Assembly (NCBI RefSeq): GCF_015561195.1 | Contig: NZ_JADMSU010000013.1 | Coordinates: 1 to 43,564, forward strand | Direction: 5' to 3' | Length of the DNA: 43,564 nucleotides | DNA from: Collinsella aerofaciens | GTDB lineage: Bacteria; Actinomycetota; Coriobacteriia; Coriobacteriales; Coriobacteriaceae | Part shown: positions 33,577-43,564 of the stretch, in pieces | How the letters are laid out: the number at the start of each line of letters is the position of its first letter | How positions within the stretch are numbered: position 1 is the first letter of the stretch | Notes under the pieces: model-generated | What the model was told of the DNA's origin: nothing | Seen by the model: the letters and a program-made list of their open reading frames with translations, nothing else | The model's database searches: none | Made by a program: the position numbers and the translations under genes

Positions 33577-35301
33577 GTGGACGAGGAAGCAAGCATCATC
33601 CTGGGGGATGCCATCGCCTTTTGCCAGCGCGACGGCCAAGATGCACGCCTCATCAACATGCTGGGGCAATCGCGCGCCATAAGCCTGACCGAAGATACGC
33701 TCACGATCGAGGCCCCCTCGCGCTTTGCCATCGCGCAGCTCAAAAAGCATCAGCCGACTATTGAGGCCTATCTGGAAGAAATCGCCTTTGCACCGATCGC
33801 GCTCGACATCGTGGCACCGCAAGGCACCACAGCGGAATCCGCTGCCGCCACGGCGCCCGCCACGGCCCCCGCTGCTTCCCCGTCGGTGCCGGCCTCCGCA
33901 GGCGACGTGCCGACAATCGAGCACCAGCACAGCGATGTTTCCCGTGAAACCATGGCACCGTTGCCGACCGCGGCGGCGACGTCAACGAACGCACCCGTCA
34001 CGCACATGCCTATCGCTCACGACGCAGCGGCGGGCGCGGATTCGGGCATTGCAATCAAGAACACGCTCTCGGCCGATGATTTTCGTCGCATGATGAACCA
34101 GATGAAGGGCGGAGCGCCGACTAAGTCCACGCAAGCTGCGACCCCCGCTTCACCCATGCCAGCACCGACCGTACTGGCCGAGCAGAATACGGATGGAGCC
34201 CCGCTCGCCGCGAACTCAAAATTTACCTTTGAGAACTTTGTCTACGGCCCCGAGAACAGCCATGCCTATCGCTCGGCACTCAAGTTTGCCGCCCTCGCGG
34301 ACGAGCGCGGCACGTGCACATCACTGTTCATCTACGGCAAATCGGGCCTGGGCAAGACGCACCTGCTGCTTGCCATCAAAAACGAGCTCGCCGAGAAGTC
34401 GCCCGAGATCAAGGTCAAGTATGCCAACTCCCAGGCATATCTGGACGACCTGATGACCGAGTTCGACCGCCAAAAGAAGAGCAACGCCCCTATCATGCAG
34501 GCATACCACGGCGTGGACGTGCTCATCATCGATGACATCCAAAACATCATCGGCAAGCGCGCGAGCGTGGACTACTTTTTCCAGCTCATGGACGAGTTCA
34601 TCCGCAACAACAAGAAGGTCGTCATCGCGGCAGACCGCGCCCCCAAGGACCTGAGCATGGACGAGCGTCTGACGAGCCGCTTCAACGCCGGCATGCTCTG
34701 CTTGGTCGCAGAGCCCAGCTACGAGATGAAATACAAGATCTTGCAGCGCTATTACGAGAACACCATCGTCGCCGCTCCCGAGGCAGGCGACGACTCGCTG
34801 CTGGCGGCCTATGGGGGCGACGGCGGGCACCTGACCGACGAGCACTTTAAACACATGGCCGAGGTCTCGGGCACCAACATCCGCGAACTCGAGAGCTTCT
34901 GCGAGCGCTGCGCCGGCGAGGCGGGCGACCGCGAGCGCGAGGGCGGGGAGCTCACCTTTGACGATATCGACGCCATCGCCAGCCAGTACTTCGACACATC
35001 GGCCAAAAAGATCAACGTCCAGACGGTTCAGTCCGTCATCGAAGAGCAGTACGGCGTGACGCACGAGGAGCTCATCGGCCCGCGTCGCAACGCCAATATC
35101 GCCAAAGCACGCCATATCGCTATCTACCTGGCCATCGAGATGTGCGAGATGACGACCACGGCGGTGGGCGCCGAATTTGGCAACCGCAACCACTCGACCG
35201 TCAGTACGAGCTACAAAAAGGTCCAGAAGATGATCCAGGAAGACCGCACCGTCACCGAAGACCTCAAGTCGCTGCGCGATAAAATTACACTGCGCTCGTA
35301 G
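33577..35301 (+). CDS. dnaA: Chromosomal replication initiator DnaA
   Basis: DnaA binds origin boxes and opens DNA. The 574-residue protein has domain I (about 1-80), a long Ala/Thr/Pro-rich domain II (about 85-210), and the AAA+ domain from about 214 with Walker A GKSGLGKT (about 254) and Walker B VLIIDDIQ. The C-terminal domain has the DnaA signature GAEFGNRNHSTVSTSYKKV. It is longer than most because of domain II. Start is GTG with GGGAG upstream. A near-parS lies inside the domain II coding region (33937-33950). Confidence 0.97.
   Translation: MDEEASIILGDAIAFCQRDGQDARLINMLGQSRAISLTEDTLTIEAPSRFAIAQLKKHQPTIEAYLEEIAFAPIALDIVAPQGTTAESAAATAPATAPAASPSVPASAGDVPTIEHQHSDVSRETMAPLPTAAATSTNAPVTHMPIAHDAAAGADSGIAIKNTLSADDFRRMMNQMKGGAPTKSTQAATPASPMPAPTVLAEQNTDGAPLAANSKFTFENFVYGPENSHAYRSALKFAALADERGTCTSLFIYGKSGLGKTHLLLAIKNELAEKSPEIKVKYANSQAYLDDLMTEFDRQKKSNAPIMQAYHGVDVLIIDDIQNIIGKRASVDYFFQLMDEFIRNNKKVVIAADRAPKDLSMDERLTSRFNAGMLCLVAEPSYEMKYKILQRYYENTIVAAPEAGDDSLLAAYGGDGGHLTDEHFKHMAEVSGTNIRELESFCERCAGEAGDREREGGELTFDDIDAIASQYFDTSAKKINVQTVQSVIEEQYGVTHEELIGPRRNANIAKARHIAIYLAIEMCEMTTTAVGAEFGNRNHSTVSTSYKKVQKMIQEDRTVTEDLKSLRDKITLRS
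33937..33950. promoter_or_regulatory. Near-parS site inside dnaA
   Basis: GTTTCCCGTGAAAC differs from the parS core by one base. It encodes part of the DVSRET segment of DnaA domain II. Confidence 0.5.
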
Positions 35302-35539
35302 GGAAATAGAGACACCTGTTGAAAACTTGTCGAAACCACGGGCATAAGGTGTCTAAAACCCAACCCGCGGTGATGAAAAGTTTTGCGCAGGTTTTGAACG
35401 TGGAAAACCACCCCTGTTGCACACAGGTTGCTGTCGATTCTCTTTCTGGGTCTGACCTGCGTCTTTGGGAGTAATCAACAGTTTCGTCAGTGCTATTACT
35501 ATTATTAAGATATTTATATCTATAGAAAGGTATTAAAAG
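35302..35539. other. dnaA-dnaN intergenic region, candidate right part of the origin
   Basis: The gap carries an inverted AGTTTTCAACAGGT (35314-35327) identical to the boxes at 32061 and 32114, and other GAAAA/TTTTG tracts to about 35410. A strongly AT-rich stretch at about 35493-35525 lies just ahead of dnaN. The AT tract may be the DNA-unwinding element or the dnaN promoter. A weak GAAAGG ribosome-binding site precedes the dnaN ATG. Confidence 0.6.
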
Positions 35540-36643
35540 ATGAAGTTCACCGTCAGCCAGAGCTCGCTTACACAAGCCATCGGCGTCGTTATGAAGGGTG
35601 TCGCTTCGGCATCCACCCTTCCCATCCTGTCGGGCGTGCTCGTTAAGGCCCAAGACGGCATCTTGGAATTCCAGACCTCTAACTACACCATCTCGATCCG
35701 TCATCGCATCGCGGCGCATGTCGAAGAAGAGGGCGAGATGGTTATCCCCTGTAAGATGCTCTCCAATATCACCAAGACCCTCCCCGATGCCCCGGTCACC
35801 TTTGAGCTGTCCGAGCGCCAGGTGCTGATTGGTTGCGAGAAGAGCTCTTTTAGGCTGAACACGCTCGATGCCAATGACTTCCCCGAGTTTCCGGCCTATG
35901 CCATCGAGAGTGCCGTGGAGCTGCCGACCGATGTCTTGTCCGAAATGGTCGGCCGCGTGTGGCGCGTCACCTCGACCGACAAGGCTCGCCCCATCCTGGG
36001 CGGCGTGCACATGAAGGTCGAGAACAACACCGTGCGCCTGGTGGCGACCGATTCCTTCCGCTTGGCCGTGTGCGATACGCAGGTCGAGACCTCGACCCTC
36101 GAGGGCTCCTTTGAGCTCAACGTTCCGGCTGACGCCTTTAACGACGCGCTGAACATCATGGCCAGCCAGGCGACCATCATGATCGGGGCTACCGACACCC
36201 AGGTCGTCTTCGAGGCCGGCAACACCACCTACGTGTCACGTCGTATCGAGGGCGTGTACCCCAACTACAAGCAGCTCATCCCCGATTCGTGCGTGACGAG
36301 CGTCAAGATCGATGTCGCCGCCTTTAACGCCGCCCTCAAGCGCGTGGCCGTTATCGCGAGCGCCAACCCCGCCGTCAAGTTCGAGATCGATGTCGAGAAC
36401 GGGCAGATGGGCCTGTCCTCCATTTCCAATGACCAGGACCTTGCGCAGGAGACGATCGATGTCGAGGCCGAGGGCGAGTCGGGTACCATCGCCTTCAACT
36501 ACCACTACATCTTCGGCTGCCTCAATGCCCTGTCCAAGGAGAAGGAGATCACGCTGGAGCTCAAGAGCTACTCGCAGGCGGGTATCTTTAAGTCCTACGA
36601 CAAGATCAACTACCTGTACCTGGTCATGCCGGTCCGCATCTAG
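35540..36643 (+). CDS. dnaN: DNA polymerase III sliding clamp (beta subunit)
   Basis: DnaN is the replicative processivity clamp. The 367-residue, three-domain protein starts MKFTVSQSSLTQAIGVV and ends in the family's YLVMPVRI, which forms part of the partner-binding pocket. VTSTDKARPILGGVHM and RRIEGVYPNYKQLIP are typical. It stands between dnaA and recF, as usual. Confidence 0.97.
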   Translation: MKFTVSQSSLTQAIGVVMKGVASASTLPILSGVLVKAQDGILEFQTSNYTISIRHRIAAHVEEEGEMVIPCKMLSNITKTLPDAPVTFELSERQVLIGCEKSSFRLNTLDANDFPEFPAYAIESAVELPTDVLSEMVGRVWRVTSTDKARPILGGVHMKVENNTVRLVATDSFRLAVCDTQVETSTLEGSFELNVPADAFNDALNIMASQATIMIGATDTQVVFEAGNTTYVSRRIEGVYPNYKQLIPDSCVTSVKIDVAAFNAALKRVAVIASANPAVKFEIDVENGQMGLSSISNDQDLAQETIDVEAEGESGTIAFNYHYIFGCLNALSKEKEITLELKSYSQAGIFKSYDKINYLYLVMPVRI

Positions 36644-36652
36644 CGCTGCGCC

Positions 36653-37759
36653 ATGACCATGTTCGCCCGCGATCTTTCCGTCGCGCACTACCGCAGCTTC
36701 GACAGCTATCGCCTTGCCCTGGATGAGGGCGTGACGATACTTGCGGGACCCAACGCGGCGGGAAAGACCAATCTCATAGAGGCGCTGCAGCTGCTGACGA
36801 GCGGCGCCTCGTTTAGGCATCCGACCGCAGCCGAGCTCGTCCATGACGGCGTGGGCTCGTGCAAGATCGAGCTGAGGCTCGAGGGCGACGGCCGCGTGCT
36901 TGATATGGGATTGAGCGCGGAGGACGGTAGGCGCTCGTTTAGCCGCAACGGCAAGAGATGCTCTGCGGCCGGTGTACGCGGGGTTCTGCCGAGCGTGCTG
37001 TTTTGCCCCGACCATCTGGACATGGTTAAGCGAGGCGCCAGCGTGCGCCGCACCGCCCTCGATGACTTTGGCATGCAGCTGAGCGCACGCTATGCCGATC
37101 TTGCGAGCACCTATGGGCGCTGCGTGACCCAGCGTAACGCCTTGCTCAAGGAGACCTGGTGCTGCCGCGAGATGCTCGGCGCGTGGAACGATTCGATTGC
37201 CCGCGCGGGCTCGGCCCTGCTCGTGCACCGGTTGGCCCTGCTCGACCGGCTGGCGGGCCATGTGCACACTGCCTACGGGCAAGTGGCGTCCGGTGAGGCC
37301 GCCAACGTGACCTATGCGTCCACGCTGGGGGATTTGCCCCAGGTCGAGGATCGCGAGGAGCTGAAGGGCTGGGCGTACGAGCGCATGCTGGCTGCCCTTG
37401 ACGAGCACGCCGACGAGGAAATTCGCCGCGGCGTGACGTTGGTGGGGCCGCATCGCGACGAGATTGAGTTTACCGTGGCGGGTCGCTCCGCCCGTTCATT
37501 TGCCAGCCAAGGACAGCAGCGCACACTGGTGCTGTCCTGGAAGGTGGCCGAGGTCGCCGTGGCTCGCGATGTCCTGGGCACCGCCCCGCTGCTGCTTCTG
37601 GACGACGTGATGAGCGAGCTCGACGGCGAGCGTCGCGGCGCTTTCCTGCGGCTGATCGGCGATGATATCCAGACGGTCATAACTACGACCAACCTGGGGT
37701 ACTTTACCGATGACCTGCTTGATCGAGCCAAGGTGGTGAGCATGGGTGAGACGTGCTAA
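36653..37759 (+). CDS. recF: DNA replication and repair protein RecF
   Basis: RecF is an SMC-like ATPase for recombination at gapped DNA. The 368-residue protein has Walker A GPNAAGKTN (about 32-40), signature ASQGQQRTLVLSWK and Walker B LLLLDDVMSELD. It starts 9 bp after dnaN with no clear ribosome-binding site, suggesting coupling. It overlaps the next gene by 14 bases. Confidence 0.96.
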   Translation: MTMFARDLSVAHYRSFDSYRLALDEGVTILAGPNAAGKTNLIEALQLLTSGASFRHPTAAELVHDGVGSCKIELRLEGDGRVLDMGLSAEDGRRSFSRNGKRCSAAGVRGVLPSVLFCPDHLDMVKRGASVRRTALDDFGMQLSARYADLASTYGRCVTQRNALLKETWCCREMLGAWNDSIARAGSALLVHRLALLDRLAGHVHTAYGQVASGEAANVTYASTLGDLPQVEDREELKGWAYERMLAALDEHADEEIRRGVTLVGPHRDEIEFTVAGRSARSFASQGQQRTLVLSWKVAEVAVARDVLGTAPLLLLDDVMSELDGERRGAFLRLIGDDIQTVITTTNLGYFTDDLLDRAKVVSMGETC

Positions 37760-38309
37760 TTACGAGCGCGAGAGCGAAACGGTCGCCTTCAGCGGGTTTT
37801 TGAACGCAGAGCGCCAACGCATCCTGGCGGCTGCGACCCCCGAGCGCCGTGCGCAGATGGAGGCCGCCGAGGAGTCGCGCACGGTCTATCGCGCATGGAA
37901 CGCGGTGTGCTCGGGCACGCGCGAGGGGCGGCATGTGACGGGACTGCGCTACCTGCCCGAGTCCAATGAGCTGCTGGTATATCTCGACTCGCCCTCGTGG
38001 ACGCAGGAAATGACGCTGTTGCGCGAGATCATCCGCGCGCGCATGGAGCGCACCGGTGCGCATGTGGACGGCCTGGTGTTCAAAACCACCGCGCCCGGTC
38101 ACACACCGCCCGCCGCCAAGGAGCGCCTGCGCCCGGCGACGACCGAGCGACCGCCGGCCCCGCACGCCGACCTAAGTGAGGCCGAGCGTACCGAGATCGA
38201 GCGCCAAGTGGCGCCCATCGAAGACCAAAAACTGCGCGAGGCCCTCGAGAATGCCATGAGAGCCAGTGCCGAGTGGGCCAAGGGCGTGCAAAGCAAAAAA
38301 GAGCCTTAA
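37746..38309 (+). CDS. DciA-like (DUF721) replication protein
   Basis: The 187-residue protein has a DUF721/DciA core (about 35-110: TVYRAWNAVCSGTREGRHVT, LLVYLDSPSWTQEMTLLREI) and a charged C-terminal tail. DciA is the ancestral loader or partner of the replicative helicase in bacteria without DnaC. The GTG start lies inside the recF end. It is the last gene before a strong terminator at 38336-38366. Confidence 0.85.
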   Translation: MRRANYERESETVAFSGFLNAERQRILAAATPERRAQMEAAEESRTVYRAWNAVCSGTREGRHVTGLRYLPESNELLVYLDSPSWTQEMTLLREIIRARMERTGAHVDGLVFKTTAPGHTPPAAKERLRPATTERPPAPHADLSEAERTEIERQVAPIEDQKLREALENAMRASAEWAKGVQSKKEP

Positions 38310-38335
38310 ATCGCATCTGGTGGCCTTGTAGAGCC

Positions 38336-38366
38336 AAATACCCTCGTTCCCGAGGGTATTTTTTTA
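38336..38366 (+). terminator. Terminator after dciA
   Basis: The stem AATACCCTCG/CGAGGGTATT with loop TTCC is followed by a run of T residues, separating the dnaA-dciA transcript from gyrB. Confidence 0.9.
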
Positions 38367-38372
38367 CGATAA

Positions 38373-40445
<2,073 letters not shown>

Positions 40446-40450
40446 CTTTC

Positions 40451-40537
40451 CCAGGCACCCCATCTTGCCCTTCAGGATTTCGGGCGCCGCACGCAAGGCG
40501 TGCGCCCTCATCCTTCAGGGCAACCTGGGGCACCTGG
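40451..40537 (+). repeat. Long imperfect hairpin in the gyrB-gyrA gap
   Basis: Paired arms run CCAGG/CCTGG, CCCCA/TGGGG, TTGCCCT/AGGGCAA, AGGAT/ATCCT, GGGC/GCCC and GCACGC/GCGTGC around loop AAG. Short, mostly symmetric internal loops (CA/CA, TC/TC) separate them. No T-tract follows, so it is not an intrinsic terminator. It is 86 bp upstream of the gyrA start. Confidence 0.75.
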
Positions 40538-40623
40538 AAAACCTAGGAGGGTTATCAGACATTCCCGGTAATCCGTCTCCGTGGCAGGGAACTAATGGAC
40601 CACGCAAACCATGAGGAGGTAAC

Positions 40624-43365
40624 GTGGCAGACGATATCAACAACAACGAGGGTATGGACGAGGCCGGCGACGCCGGTATGCCCGACGATCTGAAGCGCCT
40701 GCTCGCCCGTGCTGAGCAGGGCGAGGACGGCGATCCTGACGCCTATAACCCCGATGCCGATGATGACGAGGAAGGGGACGACGACGGTGAGCTCGAGGAG
40801 AGCTTTGGCGAAGTCGATCGTGGCGCCTCGGCCGGCGAGGATATAAACGGCGGCCAGCTCCAGATTTCGGAGTTTGGCCGCGAGATGAAGCAGTCATTTA
40901 TCGAGTATTCGATGTCGGTCATCACGGCGCGCGCCCTGCCGGACGTGCGCGACGGCTTAAAGCCGGTGCACCGCCGCATCCTGTACGCGATGAACGAGAG
41001 CGGCATCTACCCCAACCGTCCGCACAAGAAGTCCGCTTGGACGGTCGGCGAAGTTATCGGTAAGTACCATCCGCACGGTGACTCCGCGGTCTACGAGGCA
41101 ATGGTTCGCCTGGCGCAGTGGTTCTCCATGCGCACGCCGCTCATCGACGGCCACGGCAACTTCGGCAACATCGACGGCGACGGCGCCGCTGCCATGCGTT
41201 ACACCGAGAGCCGCCTGGCAAAGCCCGCCATGGAGCTGCTGCGTGACCTGCAGAAGGATACCGTCGACTGGCAGCCCAACTACGACGAATCGCTCGCCGA
41301 GCCTCAGGCGCTGCCCGCGCGCTTCCCCAATCTGCTGGTCAACGGCAGCCAGGGCATCGCCGTCGGCATGGCCACCAACATCGCCCCGCACAACCTCACC
41401 GAGGCGATTGAGGCCACCTGCTACCTGATCGATAATCCCGACGCCACTGTCGACGAGCTCATGCAGATCATGCCCGGTCCGGACTTCCCCACCGGCGCTA
41501 TCATCATGGGCAGCGCCGGCATTAAGCAGAGCTACGAGACCGGCCGCGGCTCCATTACCGTGCGCGCCAAGGCCCACGTGGAATCCACCAAGACCGGCCG
41601 CAACCGCCTGGTCTTTACCGAGATTCCCTACATGGTCAACAAGGGCACCCTGCAGGAGAAGATCGCCCAGCTCGTCAACGACAAGCGCATCGAGGGCATC
41701 TCGGACATGCGCGATGAGTCCAACCAGAAGGGCATCCGTCTGGTCATCGAGCTCAAGAAGGGCGTCATTCCGCAGGTCGTGCTCAACAACCTGTATAAGT
41801 ACACCTCGCTGCAGACGACCTTCGGCGCCAACAACCTGGCGCTCGTCAACGGCGTTCCCAAATGCCTGAGCCTGCGCGAGATGCTGCAGCACTACATCGA
41901 TCACCAGGTCGACGTCGTCACCCGCCGCACCCGCTTCGACCTTAAGAAGGCTCAGGCCCGCGCGCATATCCTCGAGGGCTATCTGATGGCTCTCGACCAT
42001 ATTGACGAGGTCATCAGCATCATCCGTTCCTCGCAGACCGATTCCGAGGCCAGCAGCCGCCTGATCGAGCGCTTTGGCTTTACGCCCGAGCAGACCACGG
42101 CCATCCTCGAGATGAAGCTGCGCCGCCTGACTGGCCTGGAGCGCGACAAGATTCAGGAAGAGCTGGACGGCCTGCGCCGCGCCATCGCCTACTACGAGGA
42201 CCTGCTGGCGCACGAGGAGAAGATCCTGGGCGTCATTAAGGAAGAGATGCGCGAGATCTCCAAGAAGTTTGGCGATAAGCGCCGCACCGAGATCAGCCAG
42301 GTCGAGAAGGACCTGGACGTCGAGGACCTCATTGCCGACGAGGACATGGTCGTGACCATCACCCACACCGGCTATGTCAAGCGCATCCCGGTGGCCGCCT
42401 ACCGCGCCCAGAAACGCGGCGGCAAGGGCGTGTCGGGCGTCAACCTCAAAGAGGACGATGTCATCGACGAGATGTTCATCGCGTCCACGCACGAGTACGT
42501 GCTGTTCTTCTCGAGCAAGGGCAAGGTCTATCGCCTGAAGGTGCACGAGCTGCCGGTGGGTACGCGCCAGGCGCGCGGTACCGCGATCGTCAACCTGCTG
42601 CCCTTCGAGGAGGGCGAGAAGATCGCGAGCGTCATCAGCTGCCGCGAGTTCCCTGCCGACGAGTACCTGATGTTTGCCACCAAGAGCGGCATGGTCAAGA
42701 AGACCGTGATGAGCGCATATGACCGCAGCCGTCGCGACGGCCTGATCGCTATCAACCTGCGTGACGACGACGCGCTGCTGAACGTGCGCCGCGTGCGCGA
42801 GGGCGACAAGATTATCCTGGCCACCACCGCGGGCAAGGCGATCATGTTCTCCGAGGAGCAGGTGCGCGCCACCGGCCGCGATACCAGCGGCGTTCGCGGT
42901 ATCGGTATGAAGGACGGCGTGAGCGTTCTGGGCATGGAAGTCACTAACGGCAACGGCGATCTATTCGTCATCACCGAGCGCGGCTACGGCAAGCGCACGC
43001 CGGTCGCGGACTACCCGGAGCAGAATCGCGGCGGCCAGGGCGTCTACACCATCCAAATGACCGAGCGTAAGGGCAACCTCGCGGCCATGAAGACGGTGGG
43101 CCCGCAGCACGAGCTGTTCATCGTGACGGAGGGCGCGACGGTCATTCGCGTCAAGACCGATGAGATCAGCCAGACCGGCCGCGCCACCCAAGGTGTCAAG
43201 ATGATGACCGTCGACGACAACGACCGCATCTGCGCCGTAGCCCGCATGACGGCCGCCAAGGAGAAGCCCGAAGGCGAAGGCGCCGAGGCCGCAACCGACG
43301 CCGAAGAGGCCCCAGTCGACCTAGGCGACGGCAACGACATGCCAGAGGATCTCCTAGACGAGTAA
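40624..43365 (+). CDS. gyrA: DNA gyrase subunit A with acidic N-terminal extension
   Basis: GyrA is the DNA-cleaving subunit of gyrase. The 913-residue protein has about 75 acidic, low-complexity residues before the normal start region ([20 protein letters not shown]). Active-site Tyr193 (RYTES) is equivalent to E. coli Tyr122. In the quinolone region, Ser154 and Glu158 correspond to Ser83 and Asp87, i.e. unmutated-looking. The GyrA-box QRGGKGV is present in the C-terminal domain, and the tail is acidic. Start is GTG with GAGGAGG. Confidence 0.97.
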   Translation: MADDINNNEGMDEAGDAGMPDDLKRLLARAEQGEDGDPDAYNPDADDDEEGDDDGELEESFGEVDRGASAGEDINGGQLQISEFGREMKQSFIEYSMSVITARALPDVRDGLKPVHRRILYAMNESGIYPNRPHKKSAWTVGEVIGKYHPHGDSAVYEAMVRLAQWFSMRTPLIDGHGNFGNIDGDGAAAMRYTESRLAKPAMELLRDLQKDTVDWQPNYDESLAEPQALPARFPNLLVNGSQGIAVGMATNIAPHNLTEAIEATCYLIDNPDATVDELMQIMPGPDFPTGAIIMGSAGIKQSYETGRGSITVRAKAHVESTKTGRNRLVFTEIPYMVNKGTLQEKIAQLVNDKRIEGISDMRDESNQKGIRLVIELKKGVIPQVVLNNLYKYTSLQTTFGANNLALVNGVPKCLSLREMLQHYIDHQVDVVTRRTRFDLKKAQARAHILEGYLMALDHIDEVISIIRSSQTDSEASSRLIERFGFTPEQTTAILEMKLRRLTGLERDKIQEELDGLRRAIAYYEDLLAHEEKILGVIKEEMREISKKFGDKRRTEISQVEKDLDVEDLIADEDMVVTITHTGYVKRIPVAAYRAQKRGGKGVSGVNLKEDDVIDEMFIASTHEYVLFFSSKGKVYRLKVHELPVGTRQARGTAIVNLLPFEEGEKIASVISCREFPADEYLMFATKSGMVKKTVMSAYDRSRRDGLIAINLRDDDALLNVRRVREGDKIILATTAGKAIMFSEEQVRATGRDTSGVRGIGMKDGVSVLGMEVTNGNGDLFVITERGYGKRTPVADYPEQNRGGQGVYTIQMTERKGNLAAMKTVGPQHELFIVTEGATVIRVKTDEISQTGRATQGVKMMTVDDNDRICAVARMTAAKEKPEGEGAEAATDAEEAPVDLGDGNDMPEDLLDE

Positions 43366-43405
43366 GAGGCCCTAGCTGGTAGAAAATATCAGACCCCATA
43401 TATCG

Positions 43406-43438
43406 GCGGTCGGCGCACTGCGCGCCGACCGCTTTTTT
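43406..43438 (+). terminator. Terminator of gyrA
   Basis: The stem GCGGTCGGCGC/GCGCCGACCGC is followed by six T residues, about 40 bp after gyrA. Confidence 0.92.
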
Positions 43439-43502
43439 GAAAATCTTTGAACCCCACGTCTGCCCCGGCTGCCCGGCGGCGTGCGAAGTCGATCGCGAGT
43501 TC

Positions 43503-43540
43503 CGCACGAGCCGGAGAGCACTTAATGTGCTCTCCGTGCG
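43503..43540. repeat. Bulged hairpin near the window edge
   Basis: GGAGAGCAC (43513-43521) pairs with GTGCTCTCC (43527-43535) around TTAAT, and an outer CGCAC/GTGCG pairing adds a one-sided bulge. There is no T-tract. It could be an RNA leader or intergenic repeat belonging to the next, unseen gene. Confidence 0.5.
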
Positions 43541-43564
43541 AGCAGGACTGTCCGAGCAGGCGAC

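Noticed and set aside
40957-42546. Antisense open frame across gyrA
   Set aside because: Shadow of gyrA with no independent support.

Overview
The window is a GC-rich chromosomal segment holding a bacterial replication origin and its flanks. The gene order rpmH-rnpA-yidD-yidC-jag, rsmG, parA-parB on one side and dnaA-dnaN-recF-dciA-gyrB-gyrA on the other is the classic origin neighbourhood. The base composition, the frequent GTG starts, a PafB/PafC-like WYL pair, and an LPTTG surface adhesin point to a Gram-positive actinobacterium. The overall style suggests Coriobacteriia, most likely a Collinsella-like gut species; that placement is inference from memory of the group, not from a search.

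Positions 1-5936 hold a tRNA-Lys with a tandem array of tRNA-end repeats, an M29 aminopeptidase, a small membrane protein, purC, and a histidine kinase/response regulator pair. Positions 6069-10289 hold a TSCPD protein with a Tat-type lipoprotein, then a two-gene unit that couples a solute-binding protein to a membrane diguanylate cyclase. purB and a tRNA-Gly(CCC) with a second tRNA-end repeat array follow. From 12575 comes a large thioester/isopeptide adhesin, then a small membrane protein and a 1065-residue M28-like protein that appears to have lost its metal ligands. Divergent from that is the WYL regulator pair, which converges on a DinG-type exonuclease-helicase downstream of ddl. rlmN closes this accessory half.

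Positions 26824-31863 run leftward: a YtxH-like small protein, parB, parA, three perfect parS sites spaced 39 bp apart, rsmG, jag, yidC, yidD, rnpA and rpmH. Transcription flips at 31864-32208, a region with repeated AGTTTTCAACAGG motifs that are probable DnaA boxes. Rightward from there runs an unusual gene encoding a GHKL ATPase, a Gln/Pro/Tyr-rich linker and a winged helix, then dnaA, dnaN, recF, dciA, gyrB and gyrA. The same 14-mer recurs in the dnaA-dnaN gap beside an AT-rich tract, so the origin may be bipartite around dnaA.

The most unusual items are the tRNA-3'-end repeat arrays at two unrelated tRNA genes, the GHKL/winged-helix gene placed between the origin and dnaA, the apparent pseudo-peptidase with a 680-residue disordered insert, and an 87-nt imperfect hairpin between gyrB and gyrA.
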